From: Schistosoma mansoni
Taxonomy: Eukaryota; Platyhelminthes; Trematoda; Strigeidida; Schistosomatidae
Assembly: GCF_000237925.1 (NCBI RefSeq)
Contig: NC_031496.1
Location: 23,137,288 to 23,201,287, forward strand
DNA length: 64,000 bases
Reading direction: 5' to 3'
Shown: positions 13,090 to 24,400 of the stretch, one piece after another
How the letters are laid out: each line of letters opens with the position of its first letter
Numbering within the stretch: position 1 is the stretch's first letter
Notes under the pieces: model-generated
Databases searched by the model: none
Told to the model about the DNA's origin: nothing
What the model saw: only the letters and a program-made list of their open reading frames with translations
Position numbers and translations under genes: made by a program

Positions 13090-13476
13090 GATTCGCGGAC
13101 TCCTCAGACTTGATTAACGTTGTTTATTGTCAGAATTGAAAATGTACGGCACAATGGTGACCAGCATACTGAGTAAATGTTCAACAGCTTTACGACTGAG
13201 CAAATCCTAAAAACAACAGAATTATAGTTTAAGTGAACGATAAGATAAACAATTGGAAGCTAGGTATCAATGAATTTGGATCTGAAGGCATAACTGAAAT
13301 AAGCAGTTATACGGCAGAAAATAAGTTCTATATTCCTTATGACAAAGTGATACAACAAATTATATAATGAAGAAATAATACACGAAAAAGCAGAATGAAA
13401 AGCTAACTGAATGAAACTAAAAATACTCAATAACTTACAATGTTACAAACTTCAGTACTAATCAGTATCATAGCTG
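13090..13476. other. Non-element left flank of the small contig
   Basis: About 390 bp of AT-rich DNA without coding or repeat signals. At about 13477 it changes abruptly into retroelement pol, which defines the left junction of the element. Confidence 0.5.
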
Positions 13477-15035
13477 TCGAAAAAAGGATGGGGTTAGTTG
13501 GAGACCATGCGGAGACTACCGAGCGTTAAACGCAGCTACACGTTTCGATAGCTATCCCATCCCCCACATACATGACATGACGGCATCACTCAAGGGCACG
13601 ACAATTTTTTCCAAGATCGATCTGGTACGAGCATATCACCAGATCCCAGTCGCTCTTGAAGATATAGAGAAAACTGCTATCACGACTCCTTTCGGTTTAT
13701 TTGAGTTCCTACGAATGCCATTTGGATTACGGAATGCTACGGGCCTCCCTCGACCCATCGTACCCTCCACTTATCGCCGTCTCGTCTTTGATACCCTTCA
13801 TGGTCTATCTCATCCTGGTATCGCAGCCACACTACGCCTCATCGCTGCACGATACGTCTGGCCGTCCATGAATAAAGATGTCCGTATGTGGGTAAAGCAA
13901 TGCTTACAATGTCAACGATCAAAAGTGCACAGGCACGTAGCTGCCCCTATTGGCACTTTCGCTACGCCTGATGCTCGCTTCGATCACGTTCACATAGACA
14001 TTGTAGGACCATTACCACCATCGCACGGGTATGATCACATACTCACGTGCATTGATCGTTTCACAAGATGGCCCGAAGCTATTCCCATCACGTCTATTAC
14101 GGCGGAGACAGTCGCTCACCGCTTCGTAGAACAATGGATAGCTCTGTACGGTTGTCCCTCGACTGTCACGACTGACCGAGGACAACAATTTGAGTCCGCA
14201 TTATTCTCCTCACTAACATGGCTGCTTGGTACGGAACGCATACACACTACCGCCTACCATCCAGCATCAAACGGTTTAGTCGAACGGTTTCATCGCCAAC
14301 TTAAAAGTGCTCTTCGAGCACACGAAAACGACAATTGGTACGAGACCCTACCGCTCGTTCTCCTGGGTATCAGAACGAGTCTAAAGGCAGATATTCAATG
14401 TTCCGCCGCTGAACTTGTTTACGGCACGACATTGCGTCTGCCTGGGGAATTTTTCACACCACGGAGCAGCACTAAGTTCAGCGAATCAGACTACGTCCAA
14501 CGACTGTCTGCATTCATGCGAACACTGACTCCGGTGTCAACTCGTATACAACATCGACAGGTCGCTCTCCCTCGAGTTATCTACCTGCTCACATGTTTTC
14601 ATACGAGTAGATTCGGTACGCAAACCTCTACAACAGCCTTACGAAGGACCTTTTCACGTGATTTCCCGTCACGAAAAGACCTTCAAGGTTGATCGACATG
14701 GCCGCATCGAAACAGTCAGCATTGATCGTCTCAAGCCAGCGCACGTCGATGACAGTGCTATACCTGATAAACCGAGACCCAATGCTAGACCCATCAAATC
14801 TTCTAGCGGGATTTCTACATCTACTTCGGATCCCACGCTAGATGCACCTAAGACCTCATTCTCACGTCCCAGTCAACAGCACGTGTCATCTGCCCCGTCT
14901 ACGGACGAGACTTCCGTCTCACGTCCAGACCTGCAGACCACACCGCCCTTGACTGCGGATGAGATTGCAGGCTCACAAGGTTCGAACGAGACTACCGTCT
15001 CAAGTTCCGGTCGCCGAGTACGCTTTCGCGACTAA
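13477..15035 (+). pseudogene. Boudicca-like pol, 5'-truncated, RT/RNase H deleted
   Basis: Encodes the start of the RT domain ([17 protein letters not shown], then the FGLRNA block). At about 13736-13745 it jumps straight into the integrase zinc-binding region (LHGLSHPG ... CLQC). The RT palm with its YxDD motif and all of RNase H are absent. The integrase core is otherwise well kept: the D in HIDIVG (codon at 13997), the D in TTDRG (14174) and the E in LVERFH (14282), a D,D-35-E arrangement. A frameshift near 14575 puts the C-terminal part (14658-15035, ending SGRRVRFRD) in another frame. The segment 13477-14014 is the same as 17677-18214 except for one visible base (13664 A, 17864 G). This copy cannot be autonomous. 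Confidence 0.9.
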
Positions 15036-15602
15036 CCTCATAACCAACTGCGGATACAGTATAGGACCCTAACCCTATACTACACGAAAGCTACACTTTT
15101 CTCTTTTTCTTTCATTTTTTTTGTTTGCTCCGAGCCTACGCCTTCGACCGTCGCTGTTCCGGTATCGTCGACTTCAGTAAACTTTCGCGAAAGCTGGCCT
15201 GATCACCCACGCTCTAGTCAACTCACTCAGTCGACCTCTCTGGCTCCAAATACGTATGGTATACATTTGGTCCCGAACATGGTCATCCTGGTCGCATCTG
15301 GTTCCTTGGCTCAATCTGGTTTCGTCCTACGTCTGCAGCGTTTCTGGCCCGGACCTCTACGAACGCAACCTTCAGATTCTGGATACAAACCACTCTGGTG
15401 TAGCATGCTAATCCAAGCAATTAATACAGTACGTTCCTTCTGGTACCGTTCTACGTCAAAGACTTTTGGTGGCAACTCGAGGATCAACGATCACTTCCTG
15501 TTCTGCCAACGCCTTCGTCCTACAATTGCACGTTTCGCGATCAGTCCCACGAACGAAACCGCTACGTATCGAAAGTGTAAACCCTTTCTAGCGGGGGGCT
15601 CC
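15036..15602 (+). mobile_element. 3' untranslated internal region of the LTR element
   Basis: Sequence between the pol stop and the LTR. It is less AT-rich than the host DNA and ends with the likely polypurine tract (tagcggggggctcc) just before the LTR at 15603. The last 52 bp are shared with 9958-10009. ORFs seen here (for example 15267-15644) have no recognisable domain. Confidence 0.7.
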
Positions 15603-15960
15603 TGTAGTGACCGGCCAGTCTCGATAAGAACACGATTGGAATAACAGAAACAATTTTTATTATTGTAACCAATTGTACCAGAGATTGTTTTACTATATTT
15701 GTTTAACTGTATCAGTTTCACTTCTTGTTTCGCTCTCCGCCTTGTTTGGTTGGAACTTGCTCACGCACTGCTCATTTTGCCTGTACTCTTTGGCACGTCT
15801 CGGTATTATTTCTATACCACGAGATCGCCAATAAATATACTTGATCTAGGTTAATAAAGCCTTCTGATTTACGAGCTATCAAAGGAACCAAGTCGTTTCT
15901 GGGCGCGTAAACGAATTGTAGTGGTGATCATAGTCCGTCTTCGACTCGACATCCACTACA
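15603..15960 (+). repeat. Central 358 bp LTR (TGTAGTG...CACTACA)
   Basis: Same length and, by eye, same sequence as 10010-10367. It serves both as the 3' LTR of the truncated unit to its left and as the 5' LTR of the unit to its right, which continues into a leader and gag. AATAAA occurs at 15853-15858. Immediately downstream, aactggtgagccg is the candidate primer-binding region; the tRNA was not identified. Confidence 0.92.
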
Positions 15961-16150
15961 AACTGGTGAGCCGTATTTGGAACACGCACAACATCTGGTG
16001 AACCACAACTGGTAACCCAATTCATCGAGCACAGTTCAAACTTGGCCATTTTTCCAACCCAGTTCAATTCGGTGAGTCTGTTTATCTATCCACTTCTGTT
16101 GCATATATTCGTATTGATATTTTCAATATATAATATCTTGGCAACTTACT

Positions 16151-18214
16151 ATGGTGGATAACGATAAGAATAGTATAAATATAATAGACTCCGAGGTACA
16201 GGCTATTAATTTTCGACCGGTTCCTTTCATCCGTCATGATCTAGAAGTCTGGTTCGCGGCACTGGAATCTCAATTTGAGATCCGCCGCATAACCAACCAA
16301 AGGCAAAAGTACGCCTATGCTTTGGAATCATTGCCTGGGGATCACCTAACCGCTGTTCGTGAGGTTGTCCTCAATCCGAACGTTCCGAACGTTTACGACC
16401 GTCTTAAGGATTCCATCCTTCGACATTTCCTCCCATCAAGAGAGGAACGATTGAGGACTCTCTTAGCACGTCACCCTATGGGTGATGCTAAGCCGAGCCA
16501 CCACCTCACGCGCCTGCAATCCCTTGCAGGAAACTCGACAGCCGACTCCGAAATAGTCAAAGAGTCATGGCTCGAAGCATTACCAAGGAGTATCCAACCA
16601 ACTCTTTCGGCCCTGCTCGAGGACACCCCACTGAACAAGGTGGCCCTCATAGCAGACAAAATTCTAGCACGTGCTAGCGCCAAAGACAACTATATTGTTG
16701 CCCCTACTTCCCGTCCAAACATGGATTTCGATGCTAGACGACCTTCGGCTCATGGGGATAGGGATAAGTGTATCCATACTCGTCTCAGTTTCCGAGACCG
16801 CTCAGATGTGCCAGCCCCCTACGTCCCCCGACCCAGGTCACGATCTCGAAAAGCCGTAACGACTCGCCCCAAGCGGGCATCTTCCAAGCCACGCCAGAAG
16901 GCGGCTTCGGAAGCGAGTCCGAGTTGGTGCTGGTTCCACCGTGCCTTCGGGGCCGGCGCCCGTCATTGTCGAGCTCCCTGCTCATACAAAGGCGAGAAAC
17001 TCTCGAGCTGGCGAGTAAATGCGGCCGGACTCGCCGGTACTTCACCTCAGGTTGGCCGTTTATTTTACGTGCACGATTGTCGCACTAACGCTAGGTACCT
17101 TGTGGATACGGGTGCCCAAGTTTCTGTCGTACCTATCGGTAACAGTAAGTCTCAAGCCACTATGCTTTGACTACGCGCTGCGAATGGCTCAGTCATTCCC
17201 ACTTATGGTACACGACAACTTACGGTCAACTTGAGCAATCGACGACAGTATCCGTGGACGTTCATCATTGCCGATGTTCCCACAGCTATACTCGGTATCG
17301 ATTTCTTACAGCACTATGAGTTGCTAGTCGATTCACGTAGGCTGCAGCTAATTGATACTTCGTCGAACAGCAACTTTATGGGCTTTAAAGCTCACACAAA
17401 CGCGTACCGAATCACAGGTGTATTTCATTCGCGTGACGATTTATTCCACGTTTTATTTCAGAAATTCCCCATATTAACTAAACCTTTCGAGGAGACTCTA
17501 TCGGTGACCAATCGTGTGGTACACCACATAGTCACCCGCGGACCACCAGTCACGGCAAGACCTCGCCGACTGGCACCGGACAAATTAGCTTTCGGTAAAC
17601 GTGAGTTTGACAATTTACTAGCTACTGGTATTATTCGTCCTTCTCACAGTCCTTGGGCCTCACCTCTCCACATGGTTCGAAAAAAGGATGGGGTTAGTTG
17701 GAGACCATGCGGAGACTACCGAGCGTTAAACGCAGCTACACGTTTCGATAGCTATCCCATCCCCCACATACATGACATGACGGCATCACTCAAGGGCACG
17801 ACAATTTTTTCCAAGATCGATCTGGTACGAGCATATCACCAGATCCCAGTCGCTCTTGAAGATGTAGAGAAAACTGCTATCACGACTCCTTTCGGTTTAT
17901 TTGAGTTCCTACGAATGCCATTTGGATTACGGAATGCTACGGGCCTCCCTCGACCCATCGTACCCTCCACTTATCGCCGTCTCGTCTTTGATACCCTTCA
18001 TGGTCTATCTCATCCTGGTATCGCAGCCACACTACGCCTCATCGCTGCACGATACGTCTGGCCGTCCATGAATAAAGATGTCCGTATGTGGGTAAAGCAA
18101 TGCTTACAATGTCAACGATCAAAAGTGCACAGGCACGTAGCTGCCCCTATTGGCACTTTCGCTACGCCTGATGCTCGCTTCGATCACGTTCACATAGACA
18201 TTGTAGGACCATTA
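16151..18214 (+). pseudogene. Boudicca-like gag-pro-pol, one internal TGA, RT/RNase H deleted
   Basis: ATG at 16151 opens one reading frame that runs to the gap, broken only by a TGA at 17168-17170 in the same frame. Gag covers about residues 1-255; a Cys/His cluster (SWCWFHRAFGAGARHCRAPC) follows near residues 258-279. The aspartic protease motif YLVDTGAQVSVVP is at residue 316 onward (catalytic Asp319). After the TGA come the rest of the protease (AILGIDFL) and the RT N-terminus. The same deletion as in the 13477 copy then joins FGLRNA to the integrase zinc region at about 17936-17945. The integrase breaks off at HIDIVGPL where the N gap begins. Because the flanking gag frame is otherwise intact, the copy looks young but defective. 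Confidence 0.9.
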
Positions 18215-18414
18215 NNNNNNNNNNNNNNNNNNNNNNNNNNNNNNNNNNNNNNNNNNNNNNNNNNNNNNNNNNNNNNNNNNNNNNNNNNNNNNNNNNNNNN
18301 NNNNNNNNNNNNNNNNNNNNNNNNNNNNNNNNNNNNNNNNNNNNNNNNNNNNNNNNNNNNNNNNNNNNNNNNNNNNNNNNNNNNNNNNNNNNNNNNNNNN
18401 NNNNNNNNNNNNNN
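18215..18414. other. Assembly gap of exactly 200 N
   Basis: Placeholder gap that starts inside the integrase region of the LTR element and ends 60 bp before the TRAIP start codon. Any upstream exon or promoter of TRAIP could be hidden here. Confidence 0.98.
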
Positions 18415-18470
18415 GTCCCACCTTATGCTATTTCATCTAGTATTTAATCCATTTAACTTTAAAATTTTAG

Positions 18471-18474
18471 AATA
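18471..18474 (+). promoter_or_regulatory. Splice acceptor just upstream of the TRAIP start
   Basis: The sequence aaattttag ends at 18470, leaving only aata before the ATG. It could accept a 5' UTR exon hidden in the gap or the schistosome spliced leader; the sequence does not decide which. Confidence 0.5.
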
Positions 18475-21400
18475 ATGTTACTTGCTCGGTGTCCAGTTTG
18501 TCAGGAATGCTTTACAAATGCAATTGAATGTAATATATCAGCATTACCATGTGGTCATGTGTTTCATCAAATATGCATTGATACTTGGTTCAAAACATCT
18601 TCTACATGTCCACAATGCAGGATAGGAATCAAAAGAACATTTGTCATTTCTAAATTATACTTTGATATGATTAGTTACAGTTCAGACGAACAACCTGTCA
18701 ATTCTACGACATTTGAACAAGAAATTTCAGTATCAGAAGGTTCAGTAAGTTTGTTTAATCGTAAAATTTTTATGTCTACTTAGCTGTACCATATAATATC
18801 ATATAAATAATCTGCAATATAGTATTCTTCGGATCAGTAGCTCTGTAGAATTTCATCTCGAATTTTCAACAGTTTGTGTAATTTACTCTCCTAACAAGCA
18901 ATGACATATTCAGTAGATTTCATGATAAGTAATAAAATATAGCGATGAGATAGATAGGATTTCGGTAATCTATATTATTTTCGAAGTAGATAGGAAAAGA
19001 GAAAATGATTTTCTATTTTCGAGATATCTCACGATTTTCTTCATCCACTCCTAGCTTTTATATCAGTTTACTTCTTTAGAAAAAGCATTATTTACACTCT
19101 GGATCCTCACTAAAAAATAAAAAGGGCAGTGATTGCATTATTTCATAAAATGAATGCATCTCCGCCATGTCGTCCGATTTCTAAGCCAACTGTTTGTTCA
19201 ATTTAATAGCTTTTACCAACACATAGTTGACCTAGAATATATTTTGCTGTGTGATTCAAATCACAAGTTTGTGATTCATCTCTGTCTCTTCACTCAAAGA
19301 CTTAATTCACTTTGCATAGGAACTCAGCTGCACAGTTTATTTACCATATACGAGTTCATGTAATAGGCTTTGGGCCAAACATATTGTGTAAAGTCTATAA
19401 ATGCTGTCCATCCAAGTTTAATTGACGGCTCAATACGTACAACACTTGTCTCAGTCACTTGACATCTATAAATCTATCGTCTAGGTTTTTCTATACTAAA
19501 AATTATACTTAAGGTCAACAAATCTACCAAACTTTAATGGGAGAAATTCGAATCTTGCCCGTCTATCAGTGCTTGGGCAACCAGCTATTGTACTATGGGT
19601 TTCGCTTATGTGATCTCTGAAGTAACGACTAAGTTAATCAAGATGGAACTAAAATGTTATTTATTAAAATTGAAATCTAGTTGATTTAACTTACATCAAC
19701 ATATAAAACTAAATCATCACAACATCATTTGATGCTCAGTTTCTATCTGTGATCTAGTTTTACAAGTGATCACTTACTGTTAAACGGAAGTGAGTTTAGT
19801 TTTTTTTGAAACATCCATTCCCTGAATGTTTTATATAAACCTTTAAGACTGTTAACAAGTACCGGATCTAAATATATATATTCATGTTTCTCACTCTAAT
19901 ATAAGATAAATCGAATGAATGCTTACCTCTGCATAGATCACTGGTTGACTGCTCATATTTCTACGCAAATAATTTTGTTTGTCTTTTTATTTTCTAGCAG
20001 TTGAAGGATTCCAAATCGATAAAATCCTTAAGCGTTCAACTACATCGATTACGTTCAGAAAATATGAGATTGGACTTATTATGTAAAAACTTGTCTCAAA
20101 AATCGGAAGAAAATTCCAAACTATTAAGCGCACGCGATAAAGAGATATCAGCACTATCAACTTTGTACAGTGAAACGGATAAATTATACGAAAAAGAAAG
20201 ACAATGTTGTCGAGATTTAAGGTACTTCTTATAATTTTATTCTGTTTAATCTGACATAATGTTAATATATTTTAAGAAGTTGATTAGTTTGATTACAAAT
20301 AACTTTCATCACAAATTAAGATCTATTAAGAATCAACTGAACTTTGAACAACTGTCTGTGTTCTGGTTTTCGCCATCATATTGCATACTGTCGATTTACA
20401 TCACGTTCTCCGACCAAAAATTTCCATGCTTTGTAGTGACAAATTTTAGCTGATGAAAATATATTCTAACTGATTCGGTTCATAATCTAATATTTAAATC
20501 AACATTGAAATTTGAATAGGAACTTATTTTAAAGTTCTACTTTTAAGGTGCTATCTGTAGAAGTATTGGGAGATTACCGACCAATGCTACACTATCATAA
20601 ATTCTAAAAGTTTTCAACAGATAAGTTCCGACCTATAGTCTGCACGGAAAAAATATTCACTACAAAACCAGGTGATGTTGAATTAAGGCTCTCATTGTGG
20701 AAGAATGCACACTACTATGTTGTATTATAGGACGAAGCAACTATACAGTGTTCTCCTATTTTCAATTTTTATTCATCTAACAACCGTTTCTAATAAACAT
20801 AATCTTGCCAGGTGTTCAAATTATAGTCGTCAATTCATCTTCGAAGTTTGTTCAAGTACTAATTGTCAATCGTTCAAATCATTACTTTATTGTCTCTAGT
20901 CTGATCTGGTATGCATAGATGATTGTGTCCTTTAGTCGCTGTAGTGACCTTTCATAAAATTTCTATGTTATTCATTTGTTAAATAAGCTATTTGCTTGAT
21001 AAAAGACGTATTTTTCATATCAATCAGAACAGAAATATCAAGTTTGAAACGGTTCCTTCGAGAAGCCGAAGCCATGAAAGCTGAGGCTATTAAACTTCGA
21101 AAGGAAACAGAAGATATGGAAAATGTGAAGAAGCTAATATCCTGTAAGTGTTGCTTATTCTCTCTGGTATCTCATTTATAGATTATCTGATAACAAAACA
21201 CATCTAAACAACATAAAAGGAATGGAGGAGGGTATCAATAGGTATTGTAGCTCGTCTAACTTGACAATATCTCAGTTAATGTGAGTTTTTAGAAAAAAAA
21301 GCTTTATTGAGCGACTTAATAGCCAGACGTTGGAGTAAATTAAGGACGTGTGATTAACTCATGAGGTTAATAAAATAGTCTGCTAGTTGGAGTCTGTATG

Positions 21401-24400
21401 TAAATATCAACTTTTGTATAGATCTCTTCTAGCTTTGAGTCACTGATAAGTAGAAACCTTTATTGCTTTTCCGTATTCGTTTAGGAAGTCGATGCCAAAA
21501 ATGACCGACTACTATCGACTGAAGATAGTCTTTTAGGTTTATCGTACGTTTACTAGAGTTATGTTAACGTAAGTAGAATAGGAAGTCTTTAGTTGTTGAT
21601 CTTACCGGATCATGTATAAAAATTATGATGAGATCCTTGAGTTGACAAGTTGCGTAACTGAGACTTGTTAATTTTCTTGTTTTTTTTCTGTTGTTGACAA
21701 AAGCAGGAGGTGGTACATCTCATTTTTGGTTAAATTTAAAACTAATTGACATGACTGTAGTGATTGGTCTGGTATAAAACTATGGTAGAGTATAAATTCC
21801 CTGATTTTCCAACACTGTATACATGTGTGTGTTGTGTATTCAACACACGAGGATTGTATGTAGGAAACGAAGAGGCGGTCAGTTCGTGTCATGAAGTGAT
21901 ATACTGTATTGGGCTAGCCTAAACTGGTTCGTCCCATTTTGGAGAGTTTTAATGCTCATACAACTCAATGGCTTTAGACGTCAGACATGATTTAAAGTGA
22001 AAACAAGTAGCAGTCTTACAGTTCTCCCCAACTCCATCAGACCTAAACACTATGATACACCTCCTTACTCAACGAATTTCATCTTGACCAAATTTCTACT
22101 TTGGCTTTGTTCTTCGTGGCTTTTCTTATGGTACCGAGTTTCCCGCTGGTTTTAATCCCTTTAATTATTGTGGAGTGTTTGCTGGTGCTCTGTTTGTACC
22201 AAGTATTCGTTTGTTTCATGAATTAATAAGGAAACAACACGCTTCTGTGTATCGTAGGCAGTATTTGTTGTCAAAAGTGTGACTTATTTTCAAACTACTT
22301 GGTAAAATTCTGATGTACACCAGGCTGTAGCAGTAAACTGTAAAAAGTAACTGGTTTTACAAGACGATTATCGACAAAACCTAGTTAGAAAGGTTCCACG
22401 GCATACAAAGTATTTTCATTTTTATCTTGAGGATTCATCGTTGTTTTAAAATTTCAACCTTTTCAAAAGACGAAAATGAATCAAATACTCTTATTTCTTA
22501 TGAAACTCGTTTTCTAACATTATAGCTTCAGAGGATGATGCACGTGAGCTATTTTCTCGATATACATCAAAATTCGAAGATGTAAAGGAAACACAAATTA
22601 AGCATCAAAACGATAGTGAACTATTATCTCTTTGTAAATGGGCTTCTGTTTTGCGATCAGAATTAACTGCTACTCGTGAAAAAGTAAAGAGTTATCGTAC
22701 AGAATTGTCTCGAGTACGTAAACTACAGACTTCTGCTTATCAAAAAATCACACGTGCTGAAACTAATGCCGCTGAATATAAGGAACGTGTCAAACAATTG
22801 GAAAATGAATTATCCAATTTAATTGGACAAATTCACCCAGATAATAATAAGACAGAAGGAAATATTTCTCAAGAGCATTTGACTTGTAAAACTCCCACAT
22901 CAATGATTATTTCTCAACCATCTACTTCTACTACTCCTGCGCATTCAATATCCATGAATGATAGTTCATTTGTCACTCCAACACCGACAAAATTGATTTC
23001 TAAGGAATTATCTACACCTGATTTACTTTTACTCAGTCCGTTTGAACAACCAGCTAATGTCACTTCAAGGGTTAGTCTTTATATTTTATTTCTAATTAAT
23101 TATCAATTGATATCTCTTTATGATAATTTAAATGGTGATTAATTATGTGCCAGAAAAAGACATCTCAGACTAAAAGCATAAACTTGGTTCATAGTTGAGT
23201 AAGTGATGTGATATATTTCGTGAAATTTTGGCTTTCATAAGCACAATAGCACTATCACTAACGAACATCAATATTTAAAATGGAAACCAGTCACCAATAT
23301 CAAAACGTATGCTTACTGGATATGTTTATTGATGCAAATAAATATAACAATAACAACAGCCCAATTAATACTTTAGGCTCACTAATAAACAGGAAAAAAG
23401 ATAGGGTTTTGAAAAATCCTTACATGATTTCATGAAAAGAATGATAATTCCAGAAGAAATGTATTGAAAAAATACAAAAGTTCGATATATTTATCAAATA
23501 GATTCACAAATAACTTTAAATAGCTCGTAGAGAAGCGTATTGAGTACAGTTATCTATGGTGAGAAAATACGGACAATAAATACTGTGTTGAGCATGAATA
23601 TAAATAATAGAAGAGAGAGATAAGACAATAAAGAGTGGCTCAATAAATATAACATCAACTGGTGAGTAAAAATAAGATACGGTTGGTCTTCAGAGAGTCG
23701 TATAAAGATTGAATACACCATTATCGAAATCCACTCTATACGATCATCACTGTTACTATTGTAAAGTGATCTCAATAAATTAATACGCCAGTCTTGGGTT
23801 TTTTTTCGCTAAGCATCTGAGCGAAAATGTTAACTGTGTTTTTAAAGGAAAATATAGTTCATATTATTTGATTTGAGAAATCAAAATTTCATTTGAGTAT
23901 TATTCTTAAAGTCTATTATCTGCGATTAGATCTGTTTAGTTTATATTCGTATAGAAGTGCCACTGCTTTTTCTGATTGCTTGTTTCATACTTTAAAATAT
24001 CTTTCTAAAAATGCAGATAATAGGAAAACTCCTGTGTAGATATAAACAAACTTTTATAACATTGAAATTGTTATAACTTTTGCCCTGTTAATTATCACGT
24101 GATTAAATCGCCGATCAGAACACCCACTTATAAGACCTTGGCACTGTGCCAAACTAATGACGTGTTAACCAGTACGAGCAGTCTAGAGTCAACTCTGAGT
24201 CCTCATTTGTTCTCCTCGCCTAGCACTGTCCTTTTGAGCCCAAAACAAAATCTCAGCTTCCACTGTATAAATAATGTATTTCAGATATACGCAGTTTATA
24301 TACAAGCAAATCAGACCGCAATACTCCGTAAAATAAAAATAGCAGTTATATAAAATCAAACCAAAAAGTGGCTGTGTTTGTGCGGGACAATAACTAATAA

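Noticed and set aside
18212-18421. ORF composed of undetermined residues
   Set aside because: It lies in the N gap; no sequence supports it.
24085-24400. Possible LTR (starts tgttaat, ends caataact) left of the SINE-like repeat
   Set aside because: The right end is not CA, and no second copy or target duplication was found.
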